NCBI GenBank assembly: GCA_017624955.1
Contig: JAGAMA010000014.1
Coordinates: 1-50,181 of the forward strand
Source: Alistipes sp.
Lineage (GTDB): Bacteria; Bacteroidota; Bacteroidia; Bacteroidales; Rikenellaceae
Direction: 5' to 3'
Length of the DNA: 50,181 bases
Below the pieces are notes generated by a model. The model did no database searches. It worked only from the letters and a program-made list of their open reading frames with translations, and was not told the DNA's origin. Shown here piece after piece: positions 33,225 to 41,432 of this stretch. Both the position numbers and the translations under genes were made by a program. How positions within the stretch are numbered: position 1 is the first letter of the stretch; every line of letters starts with the position of its first letter.

Positions 33225-34175
33225 ATGTTACAACCGGAAGAGATCAAAAAAGCGGCTGCGGCGATCGGTTTCGATGGCTGCGGCGTGGTCGCTGCGCGAA
33301 GGCTCGATCACTCCCTGGAGCGCTTCCGCGACTGGCTACAGGCCGGGCATCACAGCTCGCTCGGCTACTTGGAGCGCAACATCGAGAAGCGCTTCGACCC
33401 CGCGTTGCTGGTCGAAGGTGCGCGCACGGTCATCGTGTGTGCCGTGAGTTACAAAAGCCCGATTAGCGAGGGCTACCCGACCGATCACCGTACCAAGGTA
33501 GCCTCCTATGGCTGTAATCGGGATTACCATGTCACGCTCAAAGAGATGCTCCGTGAACTGCTCGCCTCGCTCCAAAAGGGCCATCCCACGCTTTCGGGCC
33601 GTGCGTTTGTCGATTCGGCACCCGTGGCCGAGAAGCAGTGGGCGGTGGAGGCCGGTCTTGGGTGGATTGGTCGCCAATCGCTCTTAATAACCCCGAAATT
33701 CGGCTCGTTTATCCACCTGGGGGTACTGATCATCAACGAGACTTGCGAAAGCTACGACAGTCGCTTTGAGGGGTCACGATGCGGCACCTGCCGTGCCTGC
33801 CTGGAGGCCTGCCCCACGCACGCCATTCTGGAGGGGGAGCGCATGATCGACACGGGCCGCTGCATCGCCTGCCACACGATCGAAAAGCAACCGACAACCG
33901 ACATTGACCTTGACGGCTGGATCTTCGGTTGCGATGCCTGCCAAAGTTGCTGTCCCTACAACCACCACGCCCCGATGCACCGCCACACGGCATTCGATCC
34001 CCTCTTCGATCCACGCACCCTCGCGCCTTCGGATTGGCAACTTATGACCGAAGAGGAATTCAAAAACCACCTCGGCACCACCCCGCTCACGCGCAGCGGA
34101 TTAGCACGCATCCAAGAGAACATCAAGAGCAAAGAGATAACTTTGCGATTAAGGCGAGCGCACACGCTTGCGTGA
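33225..34175 (+). CDS. queG: Epoxyqueuosine reductase
   Basis: Last step of queuosine synthesis: reduces epoxyqueuosine in tRNA to queuosine, using cobalamin and two [4Fe-4S] clusters. Eight cluster cysteines are visible in the order CGTCRACLEACP, CIAC and then CDACQSCCPYN. The N-terminal cobalamin-binding part has DSAPVAEKQWAVEAGLGWIG with the catalytic Asp. From the ATG at 33225 the protein is 316 aa, near the short end for the family. A longer reading starts at a TTG at 33189, which I do not favour. It is a single gene followed by repeats. Confidence 0.94.
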   Translation: MLQPEEIKKAAAAIGFDGCGVVAARRLDHSLERFRDWLQAGHHSSLGYLERNIEKRFDPALLVEGARTVIVCAVSYKSPISEGYPTDHRTKVASYGCNRDYHVTLKEMLRELLASLQKGHPTLSGRAFVDSAPVAEKQWAVEAGLGWIGRQSLLITPKFGSFIHLGVLIINETCESYDSRFEGSRCGTCRACLEACPTHAILEGERMIDTGRCIACHTIEKQPTTDIDLDGWIFGCDACQSCCPYNHHAPMHRHTAFDPLFDPRTLAPSDWQLMTEEEFKNHLGTTPLTRSGLARIQENIKSKEITLRLRRAHTLA

Positions 34176-34216
34176 TGCCGAGCCGGAGCAAAGTCAAGCC
34201 ACCGAAGGTGGGTTAA

Positions 34217-34251
34217 AGAGGAAAGAGAGAGTTGAGAGTTGAGAGTTGAGA
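34217..34251. repeat. Five phased heptamers, mixed types
   Basis: AGAGGAA and AGAGAGA are followed in phase by GTTGAGA three times. This joins the AGAGNNN type seen at 81-129 with the TTGARAG type seen at 29362-29502. Confidence 0.75.
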
Positions 34252-34330
34252 GGGTAAAGATTTGAAAGAAATTAAAGAGAATAACGATATTAAAGAGGGC
34301 CTGCCCTTAATTTCCTTACTATCATTAAAT

Positions 34331-34382
34331 GCTTTAATCTCCTTTAGTCGCCTTCATCCCCTTCAGCAACCCTTTCCCGCCC
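34331..34382. repeat. Decamer array, five units
   Basis: GCTTTAATCT, CCTTTAGTCG, CCTTCATCCC, CTTCAGCAAC, CCTTTCCCGC in exact 10-nt phase. A less regular purine-rich left arm with TTAAAGAG lies at 34262-34300, around a short GGGC/GCCC hairpin. Together with the heptamers and the leader RNA it fills the 537-nt gene-free stretch 34176-34712. Confidence 0.65.
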
Positions 34383-34475
34383 TACATCGGGGTTGTTCGG
34401 TGCCGTTCATCCCGAAAATCGGGCTTTTCGTCCGATTTTTTCGGCTCTACATACCTATATTTGACAAAGATTGTC

Positions 34476-34483
34476 TATCTTTG
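34476..34483 (+). promoter_or_regulatory. -7 element of the leader RNA
   Basis: TATCTTTG with TTTG 12 nt upstream (34460-34463). There is no TTTG at the 20-nt position. The first possible start codon of the leader ORF is 9 nt downstream. Confidence 0.55.
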
Positions 34484-34491
34484 CAACCATT

Positions 34492-34557
34492 ATGAACAAA
34501 AACACCACGCATAGCACACGCTATTCCACCCATAACTTGCTGAGGGGGGGGATTTAG
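34492..34557 (+). CDS. Putative leader peptide, 21 aa
   Basis: Begins ATG AAC AAA AAC and ends ATT TAG. It is rich in Thr (4), His (2), Ser (2) and Arg (2). If the ribosome slips back by one base on the eight-G tract, or if one G is inserted, reading continues as DLACTNANLV, then AMAAKRFVRI, and stops at TAA 34611-34613, exactly at the foot of the terminator stem. I have no homologue to cite; translation is inferred from position only. Confidence 0.4.
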   Translation: MNKNTTHSTRYSTHNLLRGGI

Positions 34558-34611
34558 CATGTACTAACGCGAACTTGGTCGCCATGGCGGCCAAGCGATT
34601 TGTTCGGATAT

Positions 34612-34654
34612 AACGACAAACTGCATCAGAGGGTGCAGCTTGTCGTTTTTTTTT
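34612..34654 (+). terminator. Terminator/attenuator in the leader
   Basis: AACGACAA pairs with TTGTCGTT and, after one A-C mismatch, CTGCA with TGCAG, followed by nine T. It lies upstream of, not after, the lipoprotein genes. Confidence 0.9.
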
Positions 34655-34712
34655 ATGCATTGTAAAACAAAAAAAACTACTACAACATTAAACAATTCAA
34701 AAAACTAAAATT

Positions 34713-34844
34713 ATGAAGAAAAACAGCTATGTAGCTCCCGAGCTGGAGCTTTTGGAGCTTGCCGTAGAGGCAGGTTTCGCCGCAAGCACCTTTGATGGTG
34801 ACGAAGATGATCAGACACCTGGTTATGATCGTGAAGAATATTAA
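34713..34844 (+). CDS. Conserved-type small peptide, 43 aa
   Basis: A short gene that reads MKKNSYVAPELELLELAVEA, then GFAASTFDGDEDDQTPG and YDREEY. The first half alternates hydrophobic and acidic residues (PELELLEL), the second is very acidic. Peptides with a KxYxAPExExLEL-like start are common in Bacteroidales, and their function is not known to me. It has no clear signal peptide and no modification enzymes nearby. It starts 59 nt after the terminator and stops 17 nt before the lipoprotein ATG, so the two are probably co-transcribed. Confidence 0.7.
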   Translation: MKKNSYVAPELELLELAVEAGFAASTFDGDEDDQTPGYDREEY

Positions 34845-34861
34845 TAGATAAGCCTACGCAC

Positions 34862-36655
34862 ATGAAGAAGTTTTATTCGTTCTTGGTTGCCGCCGCAATG
34901 GTATTGGGCGCAACCTCGTGCCAGCAGGAGGCTGTCAATGAGCCTTCCGAAAATGCCGGAATCAAAAGTTTTGTCGCTTCGGTGAATACCACTCGTACCG
35001 AGTTGGGTGCGAACGATAAAGTAATGTGGAATGCGAACGATAAGATTCGCATCTACTCGCAGGAGAACACCGCCGGTGTCGTATTTGAGGGTGATGCAGA
35101 AGAGGCCTCTACGGTTGCCACCTTTACCGCAACCGAGCAATTCGCAACCTCGTCAACAGGTTATTTTGCCGTATATCCTGAGGTGAAGCACTATTACAAC
35201 GCAGGTGCAGCCGACAATCAAAGCGTGGCTGCTACTGCATCATTTGCAAACGATGTTTGGAGCGTACCTGTGCATATTAGCGAATTCCAGGAGCCTGCTG
35301 CTGGCGCATGGGACGAGCGTTTCAACATTATGGCTGCTTACACGACGAATAACAAGCTTGCTTTCAAGGCTTGCACTGCTTTGCTCGAGTTCACTTGGAC
35401 CGGTGTTTCGAACCCGATGGGAGGTGTATCATTCACTGCGACTGGCGCTAACCTGGCTGGCGAGGGTACGTTAAGCTACAGCACAGCTGACGGAAAGATT
35501 TCGGTTACTACCGAAGGTACAGAAACCTTTATTTCGCTGATGGGTATTGAGAATGGTCAGACCTATTACATTCCTCTCTTCCCCGGTAAAGTAACCGGTT
35601 TCAAATTGACAGCTCTCAACGCCTCATGGATGGCGGAGGATTACATCTCGTATGAAGGTGAGTTTGAGTTTAAGGCTGGCGTTATCTATTCTAAGAAAGC
35701 AGGCGACGAGCCCGTTGCAACGCCCAGCCCTTATCAACTTATTTCCGGTGATATGGAAAGTCAGTTCCCGATGGTCATTGAGAATGGCTATCATGTAGCC
35801 AAAGGCATTTGGTGCTCGGATAAGGGTTTCTGTTTCTTTGATGGCGAGAATGCCTATACCGCAACAACAGATGTCACCCCCAACGAGTGGCAGGCTACAA
35901 AGAACGGTTGGACGGAAGACTACGCACTGATTCCATTCCTCACCAATTGCGACCAAGCCGATATCTACCTTTCGGAGGATGCTTCGATGATGTGCGTAGT
36001 GGAAGCTGGTAAACCCGTTCCCGCTATGCCCGAGCCGCAGTATCATATCTACGTTTACAACTCGTCTAACTGGAGTCCGCTGAATCTCTATGTATGGGAT
36101 GCAGGTGGGCCTATCAATGGCGCATGGCCGGGTACGGCACTGACCTCGACGAAATGGATTGGCGAGGGCGAGTACTTCGTATATGACATTCCGACCGAGT
36201 ACAACGGTCAGACCATCAACTTCATCATCAACAACGGCTCGGCTCAGACGGCTGACCTTTCGACGGTGGTAGAGGGCGATGTATATTACTACACGAATGG
36301 AACGGTTGTAGAAGACCCCGAGTATCCGGTAATCCCCGAGGCTAAAAAACTTTACCTCGTTCCCAATGCCAACTGGAAGAGTGACAACGCGCGTTTCGCT
36401 GCTTACTTCTATGGTTCGGGTGAGAAATGGGTTGGCATGACCGATGAGGATGGTGACGGCATCTATGAGTGCGAGTTACCCGAGGGTTATCCCAACGTAA
36501 TCTTCTGCCGCATGAATCCCGGCACAACCGATAATAACTGGGACAACAAGTGGAATCAGACCGCAGACCTGACTGTTCCGACCGATGGCACGAACTGCTA
36601 CACCGTTAAAGAAGGCACCTGGGACAATGGTGGTGGTACCTGGAGTACGAAATAA
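34862..36655 (+). CDS. Modular surface lipoprotein with fimbrillin-like start and carbohydrate-binding-type C terminus
   Basis: A 597-aa lipoprotein: signal with lipobox ending GATSC (C20). Residues about 35-270 resemble the Mfa-like/fimbrillin N-terminal domain (TRTELGANDKVMWNANDKIRIYS). About 385-485 contain a starch-binding-like module (YHIYVYNSSNWSPLNLYVWD, AWPGTALTS). About 490-597 form a second module (LYLVPNANWKSDNARFA, FCRMNPGTTDNNWDNKW), common in Bacteroidales polysaccharide-binding lipoproteins. It probably sits on the cell surface and binds glycans, but no Sus-type transporter is next to it. A shared bidirectional terminator separates it from the TlpA-like gene. Confidence 0.75.
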   Translation: MKKFYSFLVAAAMVLGATSCQQEAVNEPSENAGIKSFVASVNTTRTELGANDKVMWNANDKIRIYSQENTAGVVFEGDAEEASTVATFTATEQFATSSTGYFAVYPEVKHYYNAGAADNQSVAATASFANDVWSVPVHISEFQEPAAGAWDERFNIMAAYTTNNKLAFKACTALLEFTWTGVSNPMGGVSFTATGANLAGEGTLSYSTADGKISVTTEGTETFISLMGIENGQTYYIPLFPGKVTGFKLTALNASWMAEDYISYEGEFEFKAGVIYSKKAGDEPVATPSPYQLISGDMESQFPMVIENGYHVAKGIWCSDKGFCFFDGENAYTATTDVTPNEWQATKNGWTEDYALIPFLTNCDQADIYLSEDASMMCVVEAGKPVPAMPEPQYHIYVYNSSNWSPLNLYVWDAGGPINGAWPGTALTSTKWIGEGEYFVYDIPTEYNGQTINFIINNGSAQTADLSTVVEGDVYYYTNGTVVEDPEYPVIPEAKKLYLVPNANWKSDNARFAAYFYGSGEKWVGMTDEDGDGIYECELPEGYPNVIFCRMNPGTTDNNWDNKWNQTADLTVPTDGTNCYTVKEGTWDNGGGTWSTK

Positions 36656-36675
36656 TTTCGGGCTCATAGCCTAAC

Positions 36676-36715
36676 AAAAAAAACCGACGCTCAACGATGA
36701 GCGTCGGTTTTTTTA
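36676..36715. terminator. Bidirectional terminator
   Basis: A 17-bp perfect stem, A-run plus CCGACGCTCA with TGAGCGTCGG plus T-run, around ACGA. It lies between the convergent lipoprotein and TlpA-like genes. Confidence 0.95.
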
Positions 36716-36743
36716 TGAATGGTTAAACGGCCTTTGCAAGTGT

Positions 36744-37292
36744 TCAATGCGTAGCGAGACGAGCAATTTGGGCAAAGAGCGCATCGAGTTCTTCAGGGGA
36801 TGGTTCGGTAGCTGTGGCGACGATACGGCCATCACGATCGACCACATAATTGCGCGGGACGTAGCGCGTGGCATAGCGTTGATAAGTGGATTCGTCCGCA
36901 TCCAATCCTAAATCGATCGTAAGACCTAATTCCTGACGATAAGGCGCAATCGTCGTGTGATCCTCTCCACGAGCAATGGCAAGCAGCACGAAATCGGAGG
37001 TCGAGAGGGGGGCGATACGTTGTTCTATCCCGGAAAGCTCGGCGCGACAATCGGGGCACCACGAGTTAAAGAAGAGCACCAGAACCACCTTCCCACGCTC
37101 CGCAGAAAGGGTCATACGCTCGCCATCGAGTGTCGGCACCGAAAAATCGGGAGCCATATCCCCCACCCCAACGCGCGATGTAGCCTCATAGGTGGGGTTC
37201 TCCTCCTCGATACACCCAAACAAGCCTATCATCAGGAGCACCACCGTCACACGGCGCAGAAATCTATTTATGGTCACTATCCGCATCCTCAA
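36744..37292 (-). CDS. TlpA/ResA-like thioredoxin-fold lipoprotein
   Basis: A 182-aa thioredoxin-fold protein of the AhpC-TSA/TlpA type. The lipobox is MIGLFGC with C27, so it is membrane-anchored on the periplasmic side. The redox motif WCPDC (78-82) is intact, after FFNS. The fold continues with the cis-Pro segment RYVPRNYVVDRDGRIV. It probably reduces or exchanges disulfides in envelope proteins. It lies 53 nt downstream of the last fimbrial gene, past a terminator, so it may be independent. The fimbrial subunits here have few cysteines, and no functional link is proven. Confidence 0.88.
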   Translation of the reverse strand: MRMRIVTINRFLRRVTVVLLMIGLFGCIEEENPTYEATSRVGVGDMAPDFSVPTLDGERMTLSAERGKVVLVLFFNSWCPDCRAELSGIEQRIAPLSTSDFVLLAIARGEDHTTIAPYRQELGLTIDLGLDADESTYQRYATRYVPRNYVVDRDGRIVATATEPSPEELDALFAQIARLATH

Positions 37293-37296
37293 GGAT

Positions 37297-37324
37297 TAAA
37301 AAAGCAGGCCCATAAAGACCTGCT
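37297..37324 (-). terminator. Terminator of the fimbrial operon
   Basis: AGCAGG (37303-37308) pairs with CCTGCT (37319-37324) and is followed on the minus strand by six T. Confidence 0.8.
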
Positions 37325-37345
37325 CTAAAAAATTTCTTGGCCCTC

Positions 37346-40300
37346 TTAATTCACGACACAACGAATATAAGCCATATCACTATCGCCACTGCCTCCATCA
37401 GCCTCTACCGAGTTAGCGCCATAGGTATCAAGACCCATGGTAAAATAGTTGAAGTCGTGTGCGTAATTGTAATTGCTATGTGTAGTGGGATTTGATATAG
37501 ATGCCTTGCGCACTCGATACCAATAGATCACACCCTTGCGCAGCCACAAATCGTAGAATACGGGAAGCGAAGAGGCGATAGTAATTCCACTGCCGTTACC
37601 ATCCCATCCATTCGGCGAATCAGGGAAATAGTAGCTTCGCTGACCATACTGCAACACGCCATACTTGATATTCGCAGGATTCAAACCCCACGAATAACTA
37701 TACAGGTCAGCCGCTTTTCGGTGACCGAAGCCCGTAGCAGAGAGGGGGAAGAAGGTGTGATTGCCACCCTGCGAATCGTCCCAAATAAAGATACCCTGCA
37801 TACCCTTGGTTTGCCCCTCCGCCATATACATATAGGCATCTGTTCCTGCAGGATCATAGGTCGCCACCGTTCGATCGATGGTTGAGGTACACTCATCACC
37901 ATACATCACGCCATAATAGCGACGCAACGCCTCCAAAGCTTGCCATTGATCCTGCGTAGGAGGAACACCGCCCTCGACATTCATCAGGTTAAAACCACCC
38001 GTAGGATCCCATTCTGCGCTACGCCATGTGTAATCGGTATGTTTCACGGGAGTACCGGACGAGGTGTCGATCACATCGTACTTATAGTTGTTGTAGCTGT
38101 TCGGATTATCCGTCTCGACCTTCCAGCCCCAACGAATGTTATTGATGGGCAAATAGGCCTTATTTGAGCAGCCAAACTTAAACATACCGCCCTCTAAAAG
38201 CGGATTATTCACCAACTTGCCGTTGTACTCCACATTACGGGTGTGCCAGGTTGTTCCGGCCAGATTTACCGTACCCAAACCCTGACTCACAAAAATATAG
38301 TGGACACAATTCAGGTTGTGGTACAAGACCTTGATCACACCACATCGATAAGCTGTCTTCGCAATGGTGCTTCCGGGACGATAATCGAAACAAATCTCCG
38401 AACCCGTACCACCTGTTACCTTGGCGTTTCCCCATGTCGAAGAGCTCTTGGACTTAATCTGCACCCAGTCGGAACCCTCGATAATCTCGGCACTCCAAGG
38501 ACCGTCGGAGATCGTTGGGAAGAACTCCTTGGCAAGGTAACCCGTGGCATCTGTATCCTCGCCATCCATCTCCATCAGCGTTACCTCAAAGGGGGTCTGC
38601 TTATCTCCCGAGCGCCATATACCGGCCGGATTCACGGCTCGACGCACCTGAATCACCTTCGTATCCATGGTACGCTTCACACCATCAACCGTAGCCGTAA
38701 CACGAACCGTAGCAATACGCTGGTGACCCGTAAAGGGATTATGTCCCGTAAAGGAGGTTTGCAACGTCAGCGGACGAGTCCAAACACGGACTTTATAGTT
38801 CCAGCCGGTGGCAGTCTCGGTTTTCGAGGTAGGAGCCGTTATCTTTTGTTCGGTAGAGTTAGCCCATGCCTTACGGGTATCCGCCGAAATGGTCACTGCT
38901 GTTCGCTTCTTAAACGAGAGGAAACCGTTGTAGTTCTCCGTTTGATAGGCCGAATACTTATGCTCGTCATATCCCCACGGGTTATCGATAATCTCGGCAC
39001 TGAAGTCGGAAACAGTATTGCCTTGAATCACAATGGGAATATCCATGTATTCATTATAGCCATACGAAATATACAAGGGGTTCGGGACGGACAATTCGGG
39101 CGACTCCGGCTCATACACAATATGCCAATCGGGGTCGTTGGCGTTGTTCTTAAAGCACAGGGTAAGTTTGAAGTGGTTGTTTCGCTCGGTATTGAAATCG
39201 CTCGTCACATCCTTACCCAGCATAAAGCGGTAGATAATCGGGCCCTGCGATGCGTTATCGGCCGATTTATTGACATAATAGCCCTTGACCTCGATATAGG
39301 AGCCAAAGGGCTTATTATCCTTCGAATCGTAGTTCTTGTATTGGTGTTTATCCGTGCTCGTGCCCTGCATATTCTCGAACAGGTAGAGCGCATTGGCAAC
39401 CTCGTGGTGCACACCCTCGGCAACCTCGTCCGAATTGTTCAGACCTCCCGTCGGATTACCCTTCGTAATCATCAAACCGGCAGTCTCCTCTTTGGACGAA
39501 GCAGCGCGATGGTAGATCGTCTCGCCATCGGCAATCAGTTGCGAAGTGGCCGTCGGCGTATTGGTTTCACCCAGCAGGCACGAAGTCGGGATGTCTTTAA
39601 TCTGCACCGTATGGATATAGATATAGACATTCTCGTAGAGATTCGTACCGTCAAAGGCAACCGTCACCTTCGAGGCCAAACGACGCACCCAGGCGTAGAG
39701 CGACATCTTGGCCTGATTGATCGTAACGAGAGGAGCACGCTCACGCAGATCATTCACCATGGGCACTTGTGCAGTTGCAGTAAAGAAGCCGAACATGGCA
39801 TTATTGGCCGCCACATTCGTCTTGTTCCACGAAATAGAGACATTACGCAAACTCTCCTCCGAGGCAACCTGCGCTTCGGTCGGTGTGTAGTTGGCTACCA
39901 CATAGAAGCGATACTTACCGAAGGGCAGTTTCTCCTGCAAGGCAAATTGTGCACGGCAGGTTTTGCTCTCGGCAAAGTCTGTAGGGTCGGTATTGGGGTT
40001 AGCCGGCGAATCGGGCTCATCGGTCGTAAACGACTCGACCGGGAAGCGCCCAAAGAGCGAACCGTCCTCGCGATAGATCACCATGCAAAGCGATTCGATG
40101 TGTTTGATGGCATCGCCTGCCGTACGCGTCAGTTGCGAAGCCATAGGGCGGAATTCGACATCAAACAAGAGCTCACTCTCCCCCTTGCCGATCGGATTTA
40201 CCTCCTCATCGAGGCTCTCGGTACAACCAACAGCACCGAAAACCAACCATATCGTGCTTAACAAGTATAACAGCCAGCGTTTCATCTGCATCGATTCCAT
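37346..40300 (-). CDS. Large minor/tip fimbrial lipoprotein (DUF4906-like)
   Basis: A 984-aa lipoprotein, the last and largest gene of the fimbrial operon. The signal ends in the lipobox FGAVGC (C26). The early segment DVEFRPMASQLTRTAGD looks like the N-terminal strand and trypsin-like cleavage site of type V fimbrillins. The C-terminal half has many aromatic residues and a segment with the pattern YAHDFNYFTMGLD. By position and size it corresponds to the tip-associated subunits of Mfa-type fimbriae. The family call DUF4906 is from memory. The start at 40300 lies directly after the preceding stop; the ATG at 40285 is an alternative. Confidence 0.65.
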   Translation of the reverse strand: MESMQMKRWLLYLLSTIWLVFGAVGCTESLDEEVNPIGKGESELLFDVEFRPMASQLTRTAGDAIKHIESLCMVIYREDGSLFGRFPVESFTTDEPDSPANPNTDPTDFAESKTCRAQFALQEKLPFGKYRFYVVANYTPTEAQVASEESLRNVSISWNKTNVAANNAMFGFFTATAQVPMVNDLRERAPLVTINQAKMSLYAWVRRLASKVTVAFDGTNLYENVYIYIHTVQIKDIPTSCLLGETNTPTATSQLIADGETIYHRAASSKEETAGLMITKGNPTGGLNNSDEVAEGVHHEVANALYLFENMQGTSTDKHQYKNYDSKDNKPFGSYIEVKGYYVNKSADNASQGPIIYRFMLGKDVTSDFNTERNNHFKLTLCFKNNANDPDWHIVYEPESPELSVPNPLYISYGYNEYMDIPIVIQGNTVSDFSAEIIDNPWGYDEHKYSAYQTENYNGFLSFKKRTAVTISADTRKAWANSTEQKITAPTSKTETATGWNYKVRVWTRPLTLQTSFTGHNPFTGHQRIATVRVTATVDGVKRTMDTKVIQVRRAVNPAGIWRSGDKQTPFEVTLMEMDGEDTDATGYLAKEFFPTISDGPWSAEIIEGSDWVQIKSKSSSTWGNAKVTGGTGSEICFDYRPGSTIAKTAYRCGVIKVLYHNLNCVHYIFVSQGLGTVNLAGTTWHTRNVEYNGKLVNNPLLEGGMFKFGCSNKAYLPINNIRWGWKVETDNPNSYNNYKYDVIDTSSGTPVKHTDYTWRSAEWDPTGGFNLMNVEGGVPPTQDQWQALEALRRYYGVMYGDECTSTIDRTVATYDPAGTDAYMYMAEGQTKGMQGIFIWDDSQGGNHTFFPLSATGFGHRKAADLYSYSWGLNPANIKYGVLQYGQRSYYFPDSPNGWDGNGSGITIASSLPVFYDLWLRKGVIYWYRVRKASISNPTTHSNYNYAHDFNYFTMGLDTYGANSVEADGGSGDSDMAYIRCVVN

Positions 40301-40301
40301 T

Positions 40302-41417
40302 TTATTGTCCGAAGCCGGGATTGAGCCAATATTCGCCATAGGGATAGACTCGCACCGAGCAGTTGAGCTCCTTAAGTTCCGTATTGAGTTTCACATCGAC
40401 TACGACATGCGTATTACGCGGCAGCGCCTCCAGATTATCGAAGAAGCCGTTTTCGTAGGTCTCGCCATTGAGCGTCAAGGAAATCTTGTAGTTGCGACCC
40501 TCCACACCAGGCTGATCATCGTAGTTGCTCTCCAGCAAATAGATCGGATCGAGCGTCAGGGTGGTATTGGCATTCAACTGCGGATATTTATCGGTCAACG
40601 ATAATTTGAAATTATAGTGCTCGTTGTTGCCCACCATCGGCACATCATACGACTTAATGTATTGTACCTCAGTTTTACTGTCCTCTTCGCTTATCTCCGA
40701 GCCATAGACCACATTTTTAGGCAGCAAATACTCGCGACGAGCCAACTTCGAGATCGTCAGCTCCTCCAGCGGGAGATTCTCGCTACTCTCGTTCTTGAGC
40801 ATGAAGGTAAACTTCACGGCCGCACGCACAATGATCAACTCGACATCGTGATCCGCCTTGGGCATAGCAACCTCATGCGCCTCGCTCATAAAGAGCGGTG
40901 TAGCAATCTGGGTCAGCGCATCATTTACCTCAATGAGCGAGGTCTCGATATCCTGCCCTGTCACCTCATCGGTCGGGAAGGGTTTTCCGACTTTGATCGC
41001 GCCGAAATCGTAGTCGGCAACTTTGTGACCCGTTGTGAATGTGGTGTTTTCATTCGCAAACAGGTAAATCTTTTTTTGCTCGCCACCCTCCACCTTAAAC
41101 TTCTCGGTGGTAAAATAGGTGGTCGGTGCTTGGTGGAAGTCGTAGTAGCGGTTATGCTCCACCGTGCCATCGGGGCGCACGATGATAATACGCAGCGTCT
41201 GCATCTTCTCATCGTCGCTCACCGCATCGGCTAACGGGCCGCGCGACTGCAAGCCGAGGAAGGCCGCACCATCGGTTACAGCCACTCGGACACCCAACTC
41301 CACCTTTTGCGATGTCGGCTCTTGAGGCTCTTGAGGCCCATCCTCACAGATCGAGCAACCAACCAGCAAGAAGCTGATCAGCAACGCCATGAGGTTATGT
41401 CTGAAGATGAAAGACAT
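40302..41417 (-). CDS. FimB/Mfa2-like or accessory fimbrial lipoprotein
   Basis: A 371-aa lipoprotein with a short signal and lipobox LLVGC (C21). It has two beta-rich domains, with stretches such as MQTLRIIIVRPDGTVEHNRYYDFH, IYLFANENTTF and IVRAAVKFTFMLKNES, the alternating pattern of Mfa/Fim minor subunits. It ends in SVRVYPYGEYWLNPGFG. It starts 15 nt after the preceding gene and its stop abuts the tip gene, so translation may be coupled. It could be an accessory or adaptor subunit between the shaft and the tip. Confidence 0.7.
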   Translation of the reverse strand: MSFIFRHNLMALLISFLLVGCSICEDGPQEPQEPTSQKVELGVRVAVTDGAAFLGLQSRGPLADAVSDDEKMQTLRIIIVRPDGTVEHNRYYDFHQAPTTYFTTEKFKVEGGEQKKIYLFANENTTFTTGHKVADYDFGAIKVGKPFPTDEVTGQDIETSLIEVNDALTQIATPLFMSEAHEVAMPKADHDVELIIVRAAVKFTFMLKNESSENLPLEELTISKLARREYLLPKNVVYGSEISEEDSKTEVQYIKSYDVPMVGNNEHYNFKLSLTDKYPQLNANTTLTLDPIYLLESNYDDQPGVEGRNYKISLTLNGETYENGFFDNLEALPRNTHVVVDVKLNTELKELNCSVRVYPYGEYWLNPGFGQ

Positions 41418-41432
41418 CGCGTTTTAGTAGGT

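Larger units (their letters stand above)
34484..34654 (+). promoter_or_regulatory. Structured leader with leader peptide and attenuator-like terminator
   Basis: A leader ORF of 21 codons (34492-34557) reads MNKNTTHSTRYS, then THNLLRGGI, with a run of eight G (34544-34551) just before its stop. Downstream is hairpin 1 (34574-34595, CTTGGTCG with CGGCCAAG around CCATGG) and then a strong terminator (34612-34654). The genes for a 43-aa peptide and a lipoprotein follow, so read-through past the terminator would control them. The arrangement resembles amino-acid attenuators (Thr, His and Arg codons are frequent), but the downstream genes are not biosynthetic. Alternatively this is a free short RNA. 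Confidence 0.6.

Noticed and set aside
34713-34844. RiPP (modified peptide) precursor
   Set aside because: No maturation enzyme, protease or exporter gene lies nearby; the leader-like pattern alone is not enough.
34176-36655. Horizontally acquired island at the lipoprotein locus
   Set aside because: No integrase, transposase or tRNA-linked junction is seen. The codon use of the lipoprotein differs somewhat from its neighbours, but this is usual for surface proteins of the phylum.
38243-40261. 672-codon open frame antisense to the tip-type fimbrial gene
   Set aside because: No signal peptide or domain, and the opposite strand encodes a protein with signal peptide and lipobox within an operon.
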